From contig PBOR01000025.1 of the NCBI GenBank assembly GCA_002724395.1, positions 6,805-60,782 of the forward strand: a stretch of 53,978 nucleotides of DNA, in the 5' to 3' direction. Position numbers and translations under genes: made by a program. Of the stretch, positions 45,168 through 53,776 are shown in pieces (position 1 is the first letter of the stretch; each line of letters begins with the position of its first letter). This DNA is from Rhodospirillaceae bacterium. Its GTDB lineage: Bacteria > Pseudomonadota > Alphaproteobacteria > UBA8366. The notes beneath the pieces are model-generated. The model did not search any database. It was not told the DNA's origin and saw nothing but the letters and a program-made list of their open reading frames with translations.

Positions 45168-45394
45168 CAGTACCTCCAAATGGACAGTGGGCAAAGTAAA
45201 CGCACCGTAGCACGCGCGTCGGCGTGTATTGGGCTTCTAAAATCAGCGTCATCAGAAAATATATTATGAGGAATATAGTCTCCTTCACGAGCTCTGCCAG
45301 TCAAAAACAAATCAGGTTCGCTTTCCGGTCGCTGGCGTGTTCCCTCATGTGCTATCGCTGATTATAATCAGGATACCGAAACGGAGTTTGCACG

Positions 45395-46264
45395 ATGACT
45401 GAGATATATACACCTCCAAAAGTCTGGAAATGGGAAGGACAGAAACAAGGTCGATTCACAAGCACTAATCGTCCGATTGCCGGTCCGACCCATGACAAGG
45501 AATTGCCGGTTGGTAAGCATCCGTTGCAGCTATATTCGCTGGGGACGCCGAATGGTGTGAAGGTAACGGTGCTGCTAGAGGAATTGCTAGCTATGGGTCA
45601 TACAGGCGCCGAGTACGATGCTTGGTTAATCCGAATTGGTGATGGTGATCAATTTGGCAGTGGTTTTGTCGATGTGAATCCGAATTCGAAAATTCCAGCC
45701 CTAATGGATCACAGTACTAATCCTCCAACTCGGGTTTTTGAATCCGGTGCCATACTGCTCTATCTAGCAGAGAAGTTCGGTGAATTCCTACCGAGTGATG
45801 CGGCGGGGCGGACAGAATGTCTGAACTGGTTGTTTTGGCAAATGGGTAGCGCACCGTATTTGGGTGGTGGTTTTGGCCACTTTTATGCCTATGCGGAGGA
45901 AAAATATAAATACCCCATAGATCGTTTCACTATGGAAGCCAAACGCCAGATTGACGTACTTGACCGACGCCTGGCTAATAATCGTTATATTTGCGGTGAT
46001 AAATATACTATCGCCGATATGGCTATTTGGCCTTGGTATGGTGGCGTTGTCATTCTCGGACAGTATGAAGCAGAAGAGTTTCTCGATGCAAGCTCCTACA
46101 CCAATGTTGTGCGTTGGGCCGAGGAAATCCATGCACGTGAAGCTGTTAAACGTGGTCGTATGGTCAACCGCTTACGGGGTGAATTGTATGAGCAGCTCCA
46201 TGAGCGACATGATGCTAGAGATTTTGAAACCAAGACGCAGGATAAAATAGAGGCAACGGAGTAG
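45395..46264 (+). CDS. yghU: YghU-type glutathione S-transferase
   Basis: A 289-residue GST of the nu class like E. coli YghU, a disulfide-bond reductase using glutathione. The N-terminal arm contains TSTNRPIAGPTHDKELPVGKHPLQLYSLGTPN, and NPNSKIPALMDH with FESGAILLYLAEKFG form the GSH-binding site; the helical domain has GDKYTIADMAIWPW. The match over the N-terminus is strong. No clear operon partner. The stop lies within the inverted repeat at 46246-46279. Confidence 0.93.
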   Translation: MTEIYTPPKVWKWEGQKQGRFTSTNRPIAGPTHDKELPVGKHPLQLYSLGTPNGVKVTVLLEELLAMGHTGAEYDAWLIRIGDGDQFGSGFVDVNPNSKIPALMDHSTNPPTRVFESGAILLYLAEKFGEFLPSDAAGRTECLNWLFWQMGSAPYLGGGFGHFYAYAEEKYKYPIDRFTMEAKRQIDVLDRRLANNRYICGDKYTIADMAIWPWYGGVVILGQYEAEEFLDASSYTNVVRWAEEIHAREAVKRGRMVNRLRGELYEQLHERHDARDFETKTQDKIEATE

Positions 46265-46279
46265 GCATTGGCCTCTATT
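46246..46279 (+). terminator. Inverted repeat spanning the yghU stop codon; possible terminator
   Basis: AATAGAGGC (46246-46254) and GCCTCTATT (46271-46279) make a perfect 9-bp stem with a 16-nt loop containing the yghU stop. Only a short T-run follows, so termination is uncertain; it could also act for the convergent gene at 46328. Confidence 0.4.
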
Positions 46280-46327
46280 AGGCTTTAATAGCCATTTGGT
46301 TTTGTGAACTTACTTCGATGGTTCTCT

Positions 46328-47386
46328 TTATGTTGCTTGTAACGGCACGCACAGAGGGATGGCGGGATGGTAATAGCCGTCCTGTCTCCCAAAGGCATGG
46401 CCACTGTCATAAGCATCAATTATCCATTTCGGTAATCTTGGACCGTCCTTGCAGGCTAGCCATAGCCGCAATAAATGTCGACGTTTAGCAAGATCATCAG
46501 AATCTTTGAAAGAGCGGCGGCTATGGAGAATTGTGTGGTTGCAAAGAAACTGGATATCGCCTGGTCGAAATTGCATATCAAGGAAGAAATCCGGATGGTC
46601 TGCAATGTTATCAACTAGGGCCAAGGCTTCTTTCTGGGCATTTGTAAATGGGCGAACGCCGGGTATTGCTTGCGCTTTGAATATGTGTCCACGCACATAG
46701 TGGGCAATCATGCGTTTTCCCTTGGGCATGAATAGCGGTACGTCTACGAAACGCTCACTATCGTCTGGATTTTCACTTACAAAAGTACGTTGCAAAGGTT
46801 CCATTAGCACCTTGGCTAAGTCGGGCCGTCGACGCACAAGTTCATTATATATAGTCGTAGAGGAAACGATAAGAGAATCGCCCCCAGACAACCCTGGTTT
46901 AAGACAAAATAACCCCACGATATCCGCGGTATCCGTATGGAATGGGAGATGGTCTGTTCTTTGGTAACCGCGTGTTTTTAATTTGCTTAAACCGAGATTT
47001 AGGTTTGTGACATGTCCTAGTGCATGGCCTTTACTATTCTGTGAGATTGGCATGCCGATATGTACCCCTAGGCCCCAATAAGCGCGGGCAGTTTGATCAA
47101 TGGACCATTTTTCAACGGGCAAGCCACGTAATAACGAAAAGCCCCGGCCATGCAGTATGTCTGTTTTGTTCTTTGTGAGTGTCGCTTCGATCGACGGCAA
47201 CGGAAAACTATCCAAGGTAATGTCGAGTATGTTCTGATTTGAAGAGGCTTCTACTGCCACCTCTATTTCAGCGATTTCATCAGCTGTCCACCGATGCAAC
47301 CACTCGTCTTCTCGATCGGCCATATCCGAACCAATCCAGGCTTGTTGTCCGGTATAAGTCTTTAGGGCTTGGGGTGACATGTCCAT
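46328..47386 (-). CDS. TauD/TfdA-family dioxygenase, long form
   Basis: A 352-residue dioxygenase, longer than its five relatives here, with an extra N-terminal region of about 70 residues. Iron ligands are H150-T-D152 (LPFHTDTAD) and H288 (NHTILHS); R303 and R307 lie in RRHLLRLW. The ATG 47386 overlaps the TGA of the MmgE/PrpD gene by one base (TGATG), so the two are translationally coupled. They may act in sequence on one compound. Substrate unknown. Confidence 0.9.
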   Translation of the reverse strand: MDMSPQALKTYTGQQAWIGSDMADREDEWLHRWTADEIAEIEVAVEASSNQNILDITLDSFPLPSIEATLTKNKTDILHGRGFSLLRGLPVEKWSIDQTARAYWGLGVHIGMPISQNSKGHALGHVTNLNLGLSKLKTRGYQRTDHLPFHTDTADIVGLFCLKPGLSGGDSLIVSSTTIYNELVRRRPDLAKVLMEPLQRTFVSENPDDSERFVDVPLFMPKGKRMIAHYVRGHIFKAQAIPGVRPFTNAQKEALALVDNIADHPDFFLDMQFRPGDIQFLCNHTILHSRRSFKDSDDLAKRRHLLRLWLACKDGPRLPKWIIDAYDSGHAFGRQDGYYHPAIPLCVPLQAT

Positions 47387-48744
47387 CAAATAGAGCTTTT
47401 ATGGAAGGTCTCAAAAAGGGGCATAATTGTTTTCGAACAGTTTAAAGAGTTGACCGTATCAATGACTCTATCTGCCTGAGCTGCACTGCCATAAATCGCG
47501 TAGAGACGATGAAACTTATTGGTGACTTCGTCTGCGCTCATGGGGTGCTTCGCATGACCCTTTGGGTAAGGCAGTTCATGAACGTGTTTGCTGCCATCGT
47601 TGAGAGTGACTGTCATTCGGCATGGCACTTGTTCGGGGTGCGCCTCAGTAAGTGCTGGGTCTTCAGCAACGGTGATGCGCGGCATCAATGCCTTTATATT
47701 TGGTGATTGGAGGGCTTCATCGGTGAAGGCGGCTTCGCCTACATCACCATACAGAAAAGCCGTGCCGACGACATAGGGCATACTATGGTCCGCTGTTTCT
47801 CGGGTTCTTGGCGCCCAGCGGTTGGGGTCACTACCCATCATTGTGAAAGCTTTTAAATAGGTATCAACATGGATATTTTTTATGGCATCGACAGAAAACC
47901 GATCACGCATACCTAGTGCCGTCCAAACTGCGGTTTGGCCCTGGTAGCAGATAGGGAAGGCCTTCAAATTAGTAATAGCAATGCGATAGGGCGCTTCACC
48001 TGGTTGAAGGGGCCATTGGAATTTTCCGATTACATCCCAGAGGCCATATTTACCCTCAACGGGTTTTTCTGGGCCAGTAAAGCCCTCCATAGCTAGCAAC
48101 GCTGCAAAAAGGCCATTCCGTGCAGCATTGGCGCCAGCGCAGCCTTTCCAGGCCGAGAGCTCTCCTTCACGAGTTTGGAATGTCGCCATATTCGGCACTA
48201 ACGCCAAAGCAATAGCGTGGGTAAGTTGTTCACAATCAAGTCTAAGAAGTTTACCAGCGGAAACGGCTGACGCGACAATGCCGTATATCGGTTGGTCCCA
48301 TCCTTTGGTATTTACATCTATGGTCTCTGTAAAACTGCAATACACCTCATATCCAAGCGCAATGGCGGCAATTAGTTCCTTCCCTGTAGCATCAGCAATT
48401 TCTGCTGCAGCGAAGCTCGCTCCCAAAAGATCGCTTGGATGACCGCCACTCTTGACCCTATACGAATCGCTCAAGTCCAGGACGCGCAACATTACTGAAT
48501 TCGCGAAGGCTGCCATTTCTGGCGAAGTCTTTTCACCGGTCGCAAATATGGTGGCTGGTGTCTCCATAGAGTAGCGCCTAGCCATCCGGCATACGGATTT
48601 GGAAACAGGATGATCAATAGCACCTGCAATACAACCGAGAGTATCAAGGATCCGAAGTTTAGCACCCGCTATTACGTCTGCGCTTATTTCGTCGTAGTTG
48701 ACAGATAGTGCGTACTTCGCAAGGTTTTCGGTAGTTGCATCCAT
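47386..48744 (-). CDS. MmgE/PrpD family protein
   Basis: A 452-residue paralog of the protein at 31335 (shared segments include GPEKPVEGKYGLWD and RETADHSMPYVV). Landmarks are RILDTLGCIAGAIDHP and KSGGHPSDLLGASFA. It is coupled to the downstream dioxygenase through overlapping stop and start codons. The family includes 2-methylcitrate dehydratase and cis-aconitate decarboxylase; the actual substrate is unknown. Start ATG 48744 has only a weak ribosome site. Confidence 0.92.
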   Translation of the reverse strand: MDATTENLAKYALSVNYDEISADVIAGAKLRILDTLGCIAGAIDHPVSKSVCRMARRYSMETPATIFATGEKTSPEMAAFANSVMLRVLDLSDSYRVKSGGHPSDLLGASFAAAEIADATGKELIAAIALGYEVYCSFTETIDVNTKGWDQPIYGIVASAVSAGKLLRLDCEQLTHAIALALVPNMATFQTREGELSAWKGCAGANAARNGLFAALLAMEGFTGPEKPVEGKYGLWDVIGKFQWPLQPGEAPYRIAITNLKAFPICYQGQTAVWTALGMRDRFSVDAIKNIHVDTYLKAFTMMGSDPNRWAPRTRETADHSMPYVVGTAFLYGDVGEAAFTDEALQSPNIKALMPRITVAEDPALTEAHPEQVPCRMTVTLNDGSKHVHELPYPKGHAKHPMSADEVTNKFHRLYAIYGSAAQADRVIDTVNSLNCSKTIMPLFETFHKSSI

Positions 48745-48794
48745 TCTTGTGTCTATCCCTATTGTGGGATCAAAGAATTTTATTACGATTAGGC

Positions 48795-49736
48795 CTATTC
48801 CTTGGACAATGCTTGCCTTTCGACGAAGCTGAGAGATCCCATGCTTCGTGTAATGGCTACTTCGTCTTCATATTCATGTAATTCAGCCAACAAAAGCAGC
48901 CGTTCAAGAGCAGTTTCTGTAAGCGTACTTCCTTCTTTGAGAAGAAGAATTTCATTTACTATAATGTCTTGTTCCAGAATGTCGTTGGGCATTAAACGTG
49001 TTACGGTGACGCTTAATGAAATTGATGGTATTTCCTCTGTCGCGTCTTCATCGTCTTCTTCTGTTTTGTTTTCAGCGACTTCTTCAATCACATTCTCATC
49101 GCCTTCATTAATTACTTTCTCATTGCCTTCATTAACTCCATGCTCGTCGTCTGCATCAATATCATTTGAAGCCAAAAGATCCCTTACTTTTTCGAGTAAT
49201 GCTTCGTCAAATAAATGGCGTTCGCTAAATGCACGATCAAACTCTTTATCAGTTGGTTGGGAATCAGCCGCTTCTTCTGCCAGCGTGTTTAGAATTTTTA
49301 GGAGGCGTGCACCGACAGGAATTTCTTCTCCACCGGGAGATTTCTCCGGAATACCGGTCCCATCGTAAGCCTTATCTTGAAATAAGACGATCTCAGAAAC
49401 GTACTCCATGCGCGGGATATTGGACAGCAATGCTTTACTCGCCTCTGGCACTCGCGCTAGAACGTCGCGCTCGTCTTTGGATAACGTGTCTCCGTTCGAA
49501 TCCTTTACCAAAAGTTCTGGCGGTACTGTAACCCGCCCGATTGGGGCCAATAGGGCAGCCATTCCTAACTCCCAAGGATGGTCCATGCTAAGCGAAGAAA
49601 CTACTTCTTTCATCCAACTGTGGACGCGATTCGCCCGTCCGAATATTTCTGGCTCTGACGATGCGACTATATCAAGTAATAACTTCACGCTACCGGCCAA
49701 TGCATGCTCCAACATGTCGCGTTCTGTCTCATTCAT
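48795..49736 (-). CDS. Degenerate HD-GYP domain protein with an acidic insert
   Basis: A 313-residue protein. The region from about residue 60 to 155 follows the HD-GYP phosphodiesterase fold: LGMAALLAPIGRVTVPPELL where HDIGK would be, then ERDVLARVPEASKALLSNIP and EIVLFQDKAYDGTGIP where HHERxDGxGYP would be. The catalytic HD and HH pairs are lost, so c-di-GMP hydrolysis is unlikely. Residues about 200-235 are an acidic repeat stretch, followed by a beta-rich tail (ISLSVTVTRLMPNDILEQDI) seen at the end of related proteins. It may be a binding protein or scaffold. Confidence 0.65.
   Translation of the reverse strand: MNETERDMLEHALAGSVKLLLDIVASSEPEIFGRANRVHSWMKEVVSSLSMDHPWELGMAALLAPIGRVTVPPELLVKDSNGDTLSKDERDVLARVPEASKALLSNIPRMEYVSEIVLFQDKAYDGTGIPEKSPGGEEIPVGARLLKILNTLAEEAADSQPTDKEFDRAFSERHLFDEALLEKVRDLLASNDIDADDEHGVNEGNEKVINEGDENVIEEVAENKTEEDDEDATEEIPSISLSVTVTRLMPNDILEQDIIVNEILLLKEGSTLTETALERLLLLAELHEYEDEVAITRSMGSLSFVERQALSKE
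49090..49137 (-). repeat. Two 24-bp repeats inside the acidic insert
   Basis: Adjacent 24-bp units at 49090-49113 and 49114-49137 code for the octapeptides VI-NEG-(D/N)E-(N/K) type repeats and differ at a few bases. They enlarge the acidic linker of the HD-GYP-like protein. Confidence 0.7.
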
Positions 49737-49769
49737 CTTTTGACGCCTTTCTTTTCGAATGTATTCGCG

Positions 49770-50600
49770 TCATTTACTGAGCGTCCGGGCTACCCGAAAG
49801 CCTATATCGCTGTAGCGTTTTTTCGTTGAGTTTCGAAAGCGGTAGGCAGACCGCCCTGCACCAGCCATCATAATCCAGGACCCCCCGCGGGCGATATCTG
49901 CGCCATTTTTGTTACTTCGCGCTATCCATTCTGAAACATTACCCAACATATCATGTAGGCCAAATCCGTTAGGTTTAAAGCGTCCAATGGGTGCGGTGTA
50001 GATATAATAGTCCGTGCATTTGCTTATCTGTACATTTGGATATTTTTGCTTCAATGCCTTGTCTGCTGTATTCGCGTACTTACAACGTTCAGCGTGATTT
50101 TCAAAGCGCTTGGAGAAGGGAAACGAACCCTCTTTGCCGGTAGCGGCATAAATCCATTCATTTTCCAATGGTAAGCGGTAACTCTTGCCGGAGACATGGC
50201 TTAGCCATTTGGTGTAGGATAATGCATCTCCACGGGAGACACAGGCCACCGGCTCGTCATTGCCTTGTTTAAAGCCGGGATTGGTCCAGTTCTGAACGGA
50301 ACTTAATTCCCACCGGCGGCCATTCTTATGCAAGCAAGGTTCTGTTTTATAGCCGGTTGCTGCAATAAAAGCGGCATACTGACCTCGCGTAATTTCAAAC
50401 TTACTTAAAGCATAGCGTTGTTTAACAACAATCCATTGGCTTTTCTTTTTCGCCTTGGAATATTCGGCACTTACCGCACCCGGTGCGATGCTTATCATTT
50501 GTGGGCATTTATTGCAGTCGCTGAAGGTTTGGCCGTCTGTAGGAGACACAAATGTTACCGCTGCAAATGTTGCTGCAAGCGCCAAAATCGGTGCCTTCAT
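49770..50600 (-). CDS. Exported formylglycine-generating enzyme-like (SUMF1 domain) protein
   Basis: A 276-residue protein with a signal peptide (residues 1-23, ending near DGQ). The SUMF1 domain shows ALSKFEITRGQYAAF, ACVSRGDALSYTKWLS, RLPLENEWIYAA, GFGLHDMLGNVSEWI and RGGSW...RFRNSTKKRYSDIGFRV. The C-terminal active-site Cys pair of true formylglycine enzymes is not evident, so this is more likely a substrate-binding or regulatory relative. GGGAGGA precedes ATG 50600. No sulfatase is adjacent. Confidence 0.85.
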   Translation of the reverse strand: MKAPILALAATFAAVTFVSPTDGQTFSDCNKCPQMISIAPGAVSAEYSKAKKKSQWIVVKQRYALSKFEITRGQYAAFIAATGYKTEPCLHKNGRRWELSSVQNWTNPGFKQGNDEPVACVSRGDALSYTKWLSHVSGKSYRLPLENEWIYAATGKEGSFPFSKRFENHAERCKYANTADKALKQKYPNVQISKCTDYYIYTAPIGRFKPNGFGLHDMLGNVSEWIARSNKNGADIARGGSWIMMAGAGRSAYRFRNSTKKRYSDIGFRVARTLSK

Positions 50601-50768
50601 AGTCTTGTCCTCCCATGCCCCTGTTTTTCTTAATGGTCTGGTAATTATAAGTTAAACATTGTTTTAAAGCATTAACGAATTGGTTGCATTTACACCATGA
50701 CTTGACCCGAGCGCGTAACACCAGAACAATAGATTTGCAGCCAAAACTTTAGGTGAAAGAGAAATTTT

Positions 50769-51656
50769 ATGAGTACGCTCGGACATGAAACTTCGCAGCA
50801 TTCAAGTCAGTCTTTTAAAATCACTAAGATCAAGGAACATATCGGCGCTGAAATTACGGGTATTGATTTACGTAAAACTATAGACCTGGAGACGCATCAG
50901 CGGATTAATGATGCGCTAGTCGAGCACGTAGTTCTGGTAATTCGTGATCAGGACTTTGAACCAGCGGACTTTCAAAAGGCGATAAGTCGTTTTGGAGAAA
51001 TTATGCCTGATAATAATAGTCTCCATTTGGTAGATGGATTTCCACTAATGCTTATTTTGTCTAACCGGTTGAAAGACAGTAAAGGCGGTCCGGCTAAAGT
51101 GGAGAAAAATTCTAATTGGCATACGGATCACACAAATCATGAATGTCCGCCAAAGTACACAACCCTTTATGCCGTAGAGCTTCCTGATAAGGGCGGAATT
51201 ACGAATGTCGTGAACATGCGCGCGGCCTATGACGCGCTGTCGCTGGAATGGAAAAAGCGGATCGATCCATTACAAACTGCTAACACGCTTATTAGCAGGG
51301 CTAATTGGGAAACCGGGAACCCTGATATTGTTAAGGAACAAAAAGAAACCACGCGAAGAGCTGTTATGCATCCCTTGGTGCGTACGCATCCAGAAAATGG
51401 GAAAAAAGCGATCTGGTTCCACAAGGGTAAAACTGACACTGTCACCGATATGGATCCTTATGAGACGCAAGATTTTTTGTCTGAATTGCTTGCTAATTCG
51501 CTACAAGACGATTTCATCTATGCCCATGAGTGGAAACTGGGTGATTTGTTGATGATCGATAATAGGAGCGCCTTACATCGTGCTGGCACAGATTACGACC
51601 ACAGTCAGCATCGGATGCTCTATCGGCTGATGGTAAAAGGTGATCGACCCGTCTAG
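50769..51656 (+). CDS. TauD/TfdA-family Fe(II)/2-oxoglutarate dioxygenase
   Basis: A 295-residue dioxygenase with H118-T-D120 (NWHTDHTN), H270 (DNRSALHRA), R282 and R286 (RMLYR). It shares NWHTDHTN and DYDH with the paralog at 18779, so the two form a subgroup. GAAAGAG precedes ATG 50769. It is divergent from the SUMF1-like gene (169 bp). Substrate unknown. Confidence 0.92.
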   Translation: MSTLGHETSQHSSQSFKITKIKEHIGAEITGIDLRKTIDLETHQRINDALVEHVVLVIRDQDFEPADFQKAISRFGEIMPDNNSLHLVDGFPLMLILSNRLKDSKGGPAKVEKNSNWHTDHTNHECPPKYTTLYAVELPDKGGITNVVNMRAAYDALSLEWKKRIDPLQTANTLISRANWETGNPDIVKEQKETTRRAVMHPLVRTHPENGKKAIWFHKGKTDTVTDMDPYETQDFLSELLANSLQDDFIYAHEWKLGDLLMIDNRSALHRAGTDYDHSQHRMLYRLMVKGDRPV

Positions 51657-51750
51657 TGATTCAAACTTTAGGGCGATAAGGCCGATAGAGAAATGTGTGA
51701 AAGTAAAAACATATTTTTAGAATTGTACATTTTAAATTTTTCTGCGGCCA

Positions 51751-52227
51751 ATGTCCGCTAATAAGTCACGTGACCTCCTGATCTATGTTGATGCGGACGC
51801 TTGCCCTGTGAAGAATGAAATCGAGCGTGTGGCACATCGCCATGGTTTGAAGGTTTTTATGGTAAGTGATGGTGGCGTTCGACCCAGTCAGAATCCGTTG
51901 ATAGAAATTGTTGTAGTCACTCAAGGGGCTGATGCAGCGGATGATTGGATTGTTGAACATATCCAGAAATCAGATATTTGCATCACTAGCGATATACTTC
52001 TCGCAGGGAGGTGCTTAGGGCGGAATGCATTTGTGTTAAAGCCAAACGGGCAAACATTTAGCCATGACAATATTGGGACGGCCTTAGCGACGCGCGAGAT
52101 CCTCCAAAATTTGCGTGATAGTGGCGAACTTACTGGAGGTCCCAAGCCATTTAGCAAAAGCGATCGATCTGAGTTCTTAAACCAGCTAGAAACAACCGTA
52201 CAAGCGGCAAAGCGGGAGATAATCTAA
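51751..52227 (+). CDS. YaiI/YqxD (DUF188, UPF0178) family protein
   Basis: A 158-residue conserved protein of unknown function, PIN-like by fold. Typical segments are IYVDADACPVKNEIERVA, MVSDGGVRPSQN, VVVTQGADAADDWIVEH and CITSDILLAGRCLG. Asp residues of DADACP and ITSDI could bind a metal. The start ATG has a weak ribosome site. It is 95 bp after the dioxygenase. Confidence 0.92.
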   Translation: MSANKSRDLLIYVDADACPVKNEIERVAHRHGLKVFMVSDGGVRPSQNPLIEIVVVTQGADAADDWIVEHIQKSDICITSDILLAGRCLGRNAFVLKPNGQTFSHDNIGTALATREILQNLRDSGELTGGPKPFSKSDRSEFLNQLETTVQAAKREII

Positions 52228-52452
52228 CCAACATTAAACTCGTGGAGCGGAGTAATTCTTTAAAGCATTTATTACAAAAAATTTAGGCCCGATATTCGCG
52301 GATATGCCGAGTATTCGTAAACAGTGCGTTGGGTGAAATAGTAAATAAGCTGCCAGTGGAAGCCGCAGGGTCATAAACATGCCATAATTACCAATGCTGG
52401 TAACGGGCTTAAAGATTTACGAACCTTTTCGAGGGAATTCGTGTAACGAGGG

Positions 52453-53616
52453 TTAGCCATGCTCAGGCAGGTAGACTTGGCCTTCCATGATCCGTCGTGC
52501 GGTTCGACCCAATGTGGCGCGTTTCACTGCGTAATCATTGCCCTTAATTTCTACCTGTGTTTCGGTCTCAATCACGCCTGCAGGGTGACCGATCCGCACT
52601 ATGATATTATCTAATGTTTCAGGTTTGCAGGCCTCATATACAATCGTTCCAGGCAGTCTACTTGCGACTCCGGTGCACACGGTGCTGGTGCCTGCATAGG
52701 TTTTGTGCATCTGTTGCATAAACATCAAGCGAGAGACGAAGTCACATTCTTGAGCTTTGATTATGCCGCTACCAATAACATTTTCATAATCCTGGGCGGG
52801 CCCTATCATTCCGATTAAGGGCGTGGCGGGGCTTTCTTCGCGGCTGCGGTCAGGATCGTTTACCATGCCCATAGCCGCTGCTCCATGTGCACGGATACGT
52901 TCTAATTTATCCGTCAAGTCCGTGTCCGCGTCTATCTCGGCCGCGGTTTCTGTTCCCGTTAGCCCTAAGTCGGCAGCACGGAGAAAGACATGGGCGTTTC
53001 CGATATCGACCAATGAGACATCTATTTTGCCGACACCTGGGATATCCAAGGTATCGATTGGATTGCCTGTGGGCAGCAGTCCGCCAGCACTGGCACCTGC
53101 TGTATCGGCAAAGTCAACCTGTATGCGCGCACCTGTGCCGGGTACGCCGGGAATAGCAAAGTCACCTTTTTCAAGCGGACAATCATTTTTAACGGGAACT
53201 TCGACGAATAACATACGGTCTAAATTTGTATTGTAGATACGCAGCGTCGTGACAGGGGAGACAGTTTCCACCATTTTTTCCCAGATGGCGAATGCACCTA
53301 CGCCAGAGGTGAGGTTGCCGCAAAGTGAACGGTAATCTACCTCCGGTTCGTCAATCTCTACCTGCCCAAATGTATATGTGAGCTGCGCGTCTTCGGCTCG
53401 TGGGTTGCCGATAGGCGGCGGTCCGATAACGCAAACCTTACTGGTCAGAGGATCAGCACCGCCAAGGCCATTGATCTGACGTTTATCAGGCGAGCCAAAT
53501 ATTTGTAAAATTGTTCGGTCGCGCTCAATTGGATCTGAGGGTAAATCGGATTCCTTTAAATAAATACCTTTGCTTGTACCTCCCCGAAGTATTACGCAGC
53601 GCACCGGATCAGACAT
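52453..53616 (-). CDS. PrpF-family protein (2-methylaconitate/oxalomesaconate isomerase-like)
   Basis: A 387-residue member of the PrpF/DUF453 family, diaminopimelate-epimerase-fold enzymes that move a double bond in aconitate-like acids. Landmarks are CVILRGGTSKGIYL, INGLGGADPLTSKVCVIG and CGNLTSGVGAFA, where a Cys-containing segment supplies the catalytic base. GGAGGGG precedes ATG 53616. It may work with one of the two MmgE/PrpD proteins, as PrpF does with AcnD/PrpD in methylcitrate metabolism, though it is not adjacent to either. Confidence 0.9.
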   Translation of the reverse strand: MSDPVRCVILRGGTSKGIYLKESDLPSDPIERDRTILQIFGSPDKRQINGLGGADPLTSKVCVIGPPPIGNPRAEDAQLTYTFGQVEIDEPEVDYRSLCGNLTSGVGAFAIWEKMVETVSPVTTLRIYNTNLDRMLFVEVPVKNDCPLEKGDFAIPGVPGTGARIQVDFADTAGASAGGLLPTGNPIDTLDIPGVGKIDVSLVDIGNAHVFLRAADLGLTGTETAAEIDADTDLTDKLERIRAHGAAAMGMVNDPDRSREESPATPLIGMIGPAQDYENVIGSGIIKAQECDFVSRLMFMQQMHKTYAGTSTVCTGVASRLPGTIVYEACKPETLDNIIVRIGHPAGVIETETQVEIKGNDYAVKRATLGRTARRIMEGQVYLPEHG

Positions 53617-53776
53617 GGACCCCTCCATAGATTATAAATTGCGATTTATATAGGCGTTATAAGGTATGAGCGAAAGTAATCGCACGAGTTAAGTCCACCT
53701 GTCATATTTGTTTTTTAATAATTGATTAAGCTCGGTGGCGTATCATGCCTTGATAAATAGGAGGGCTAAATTCAGA

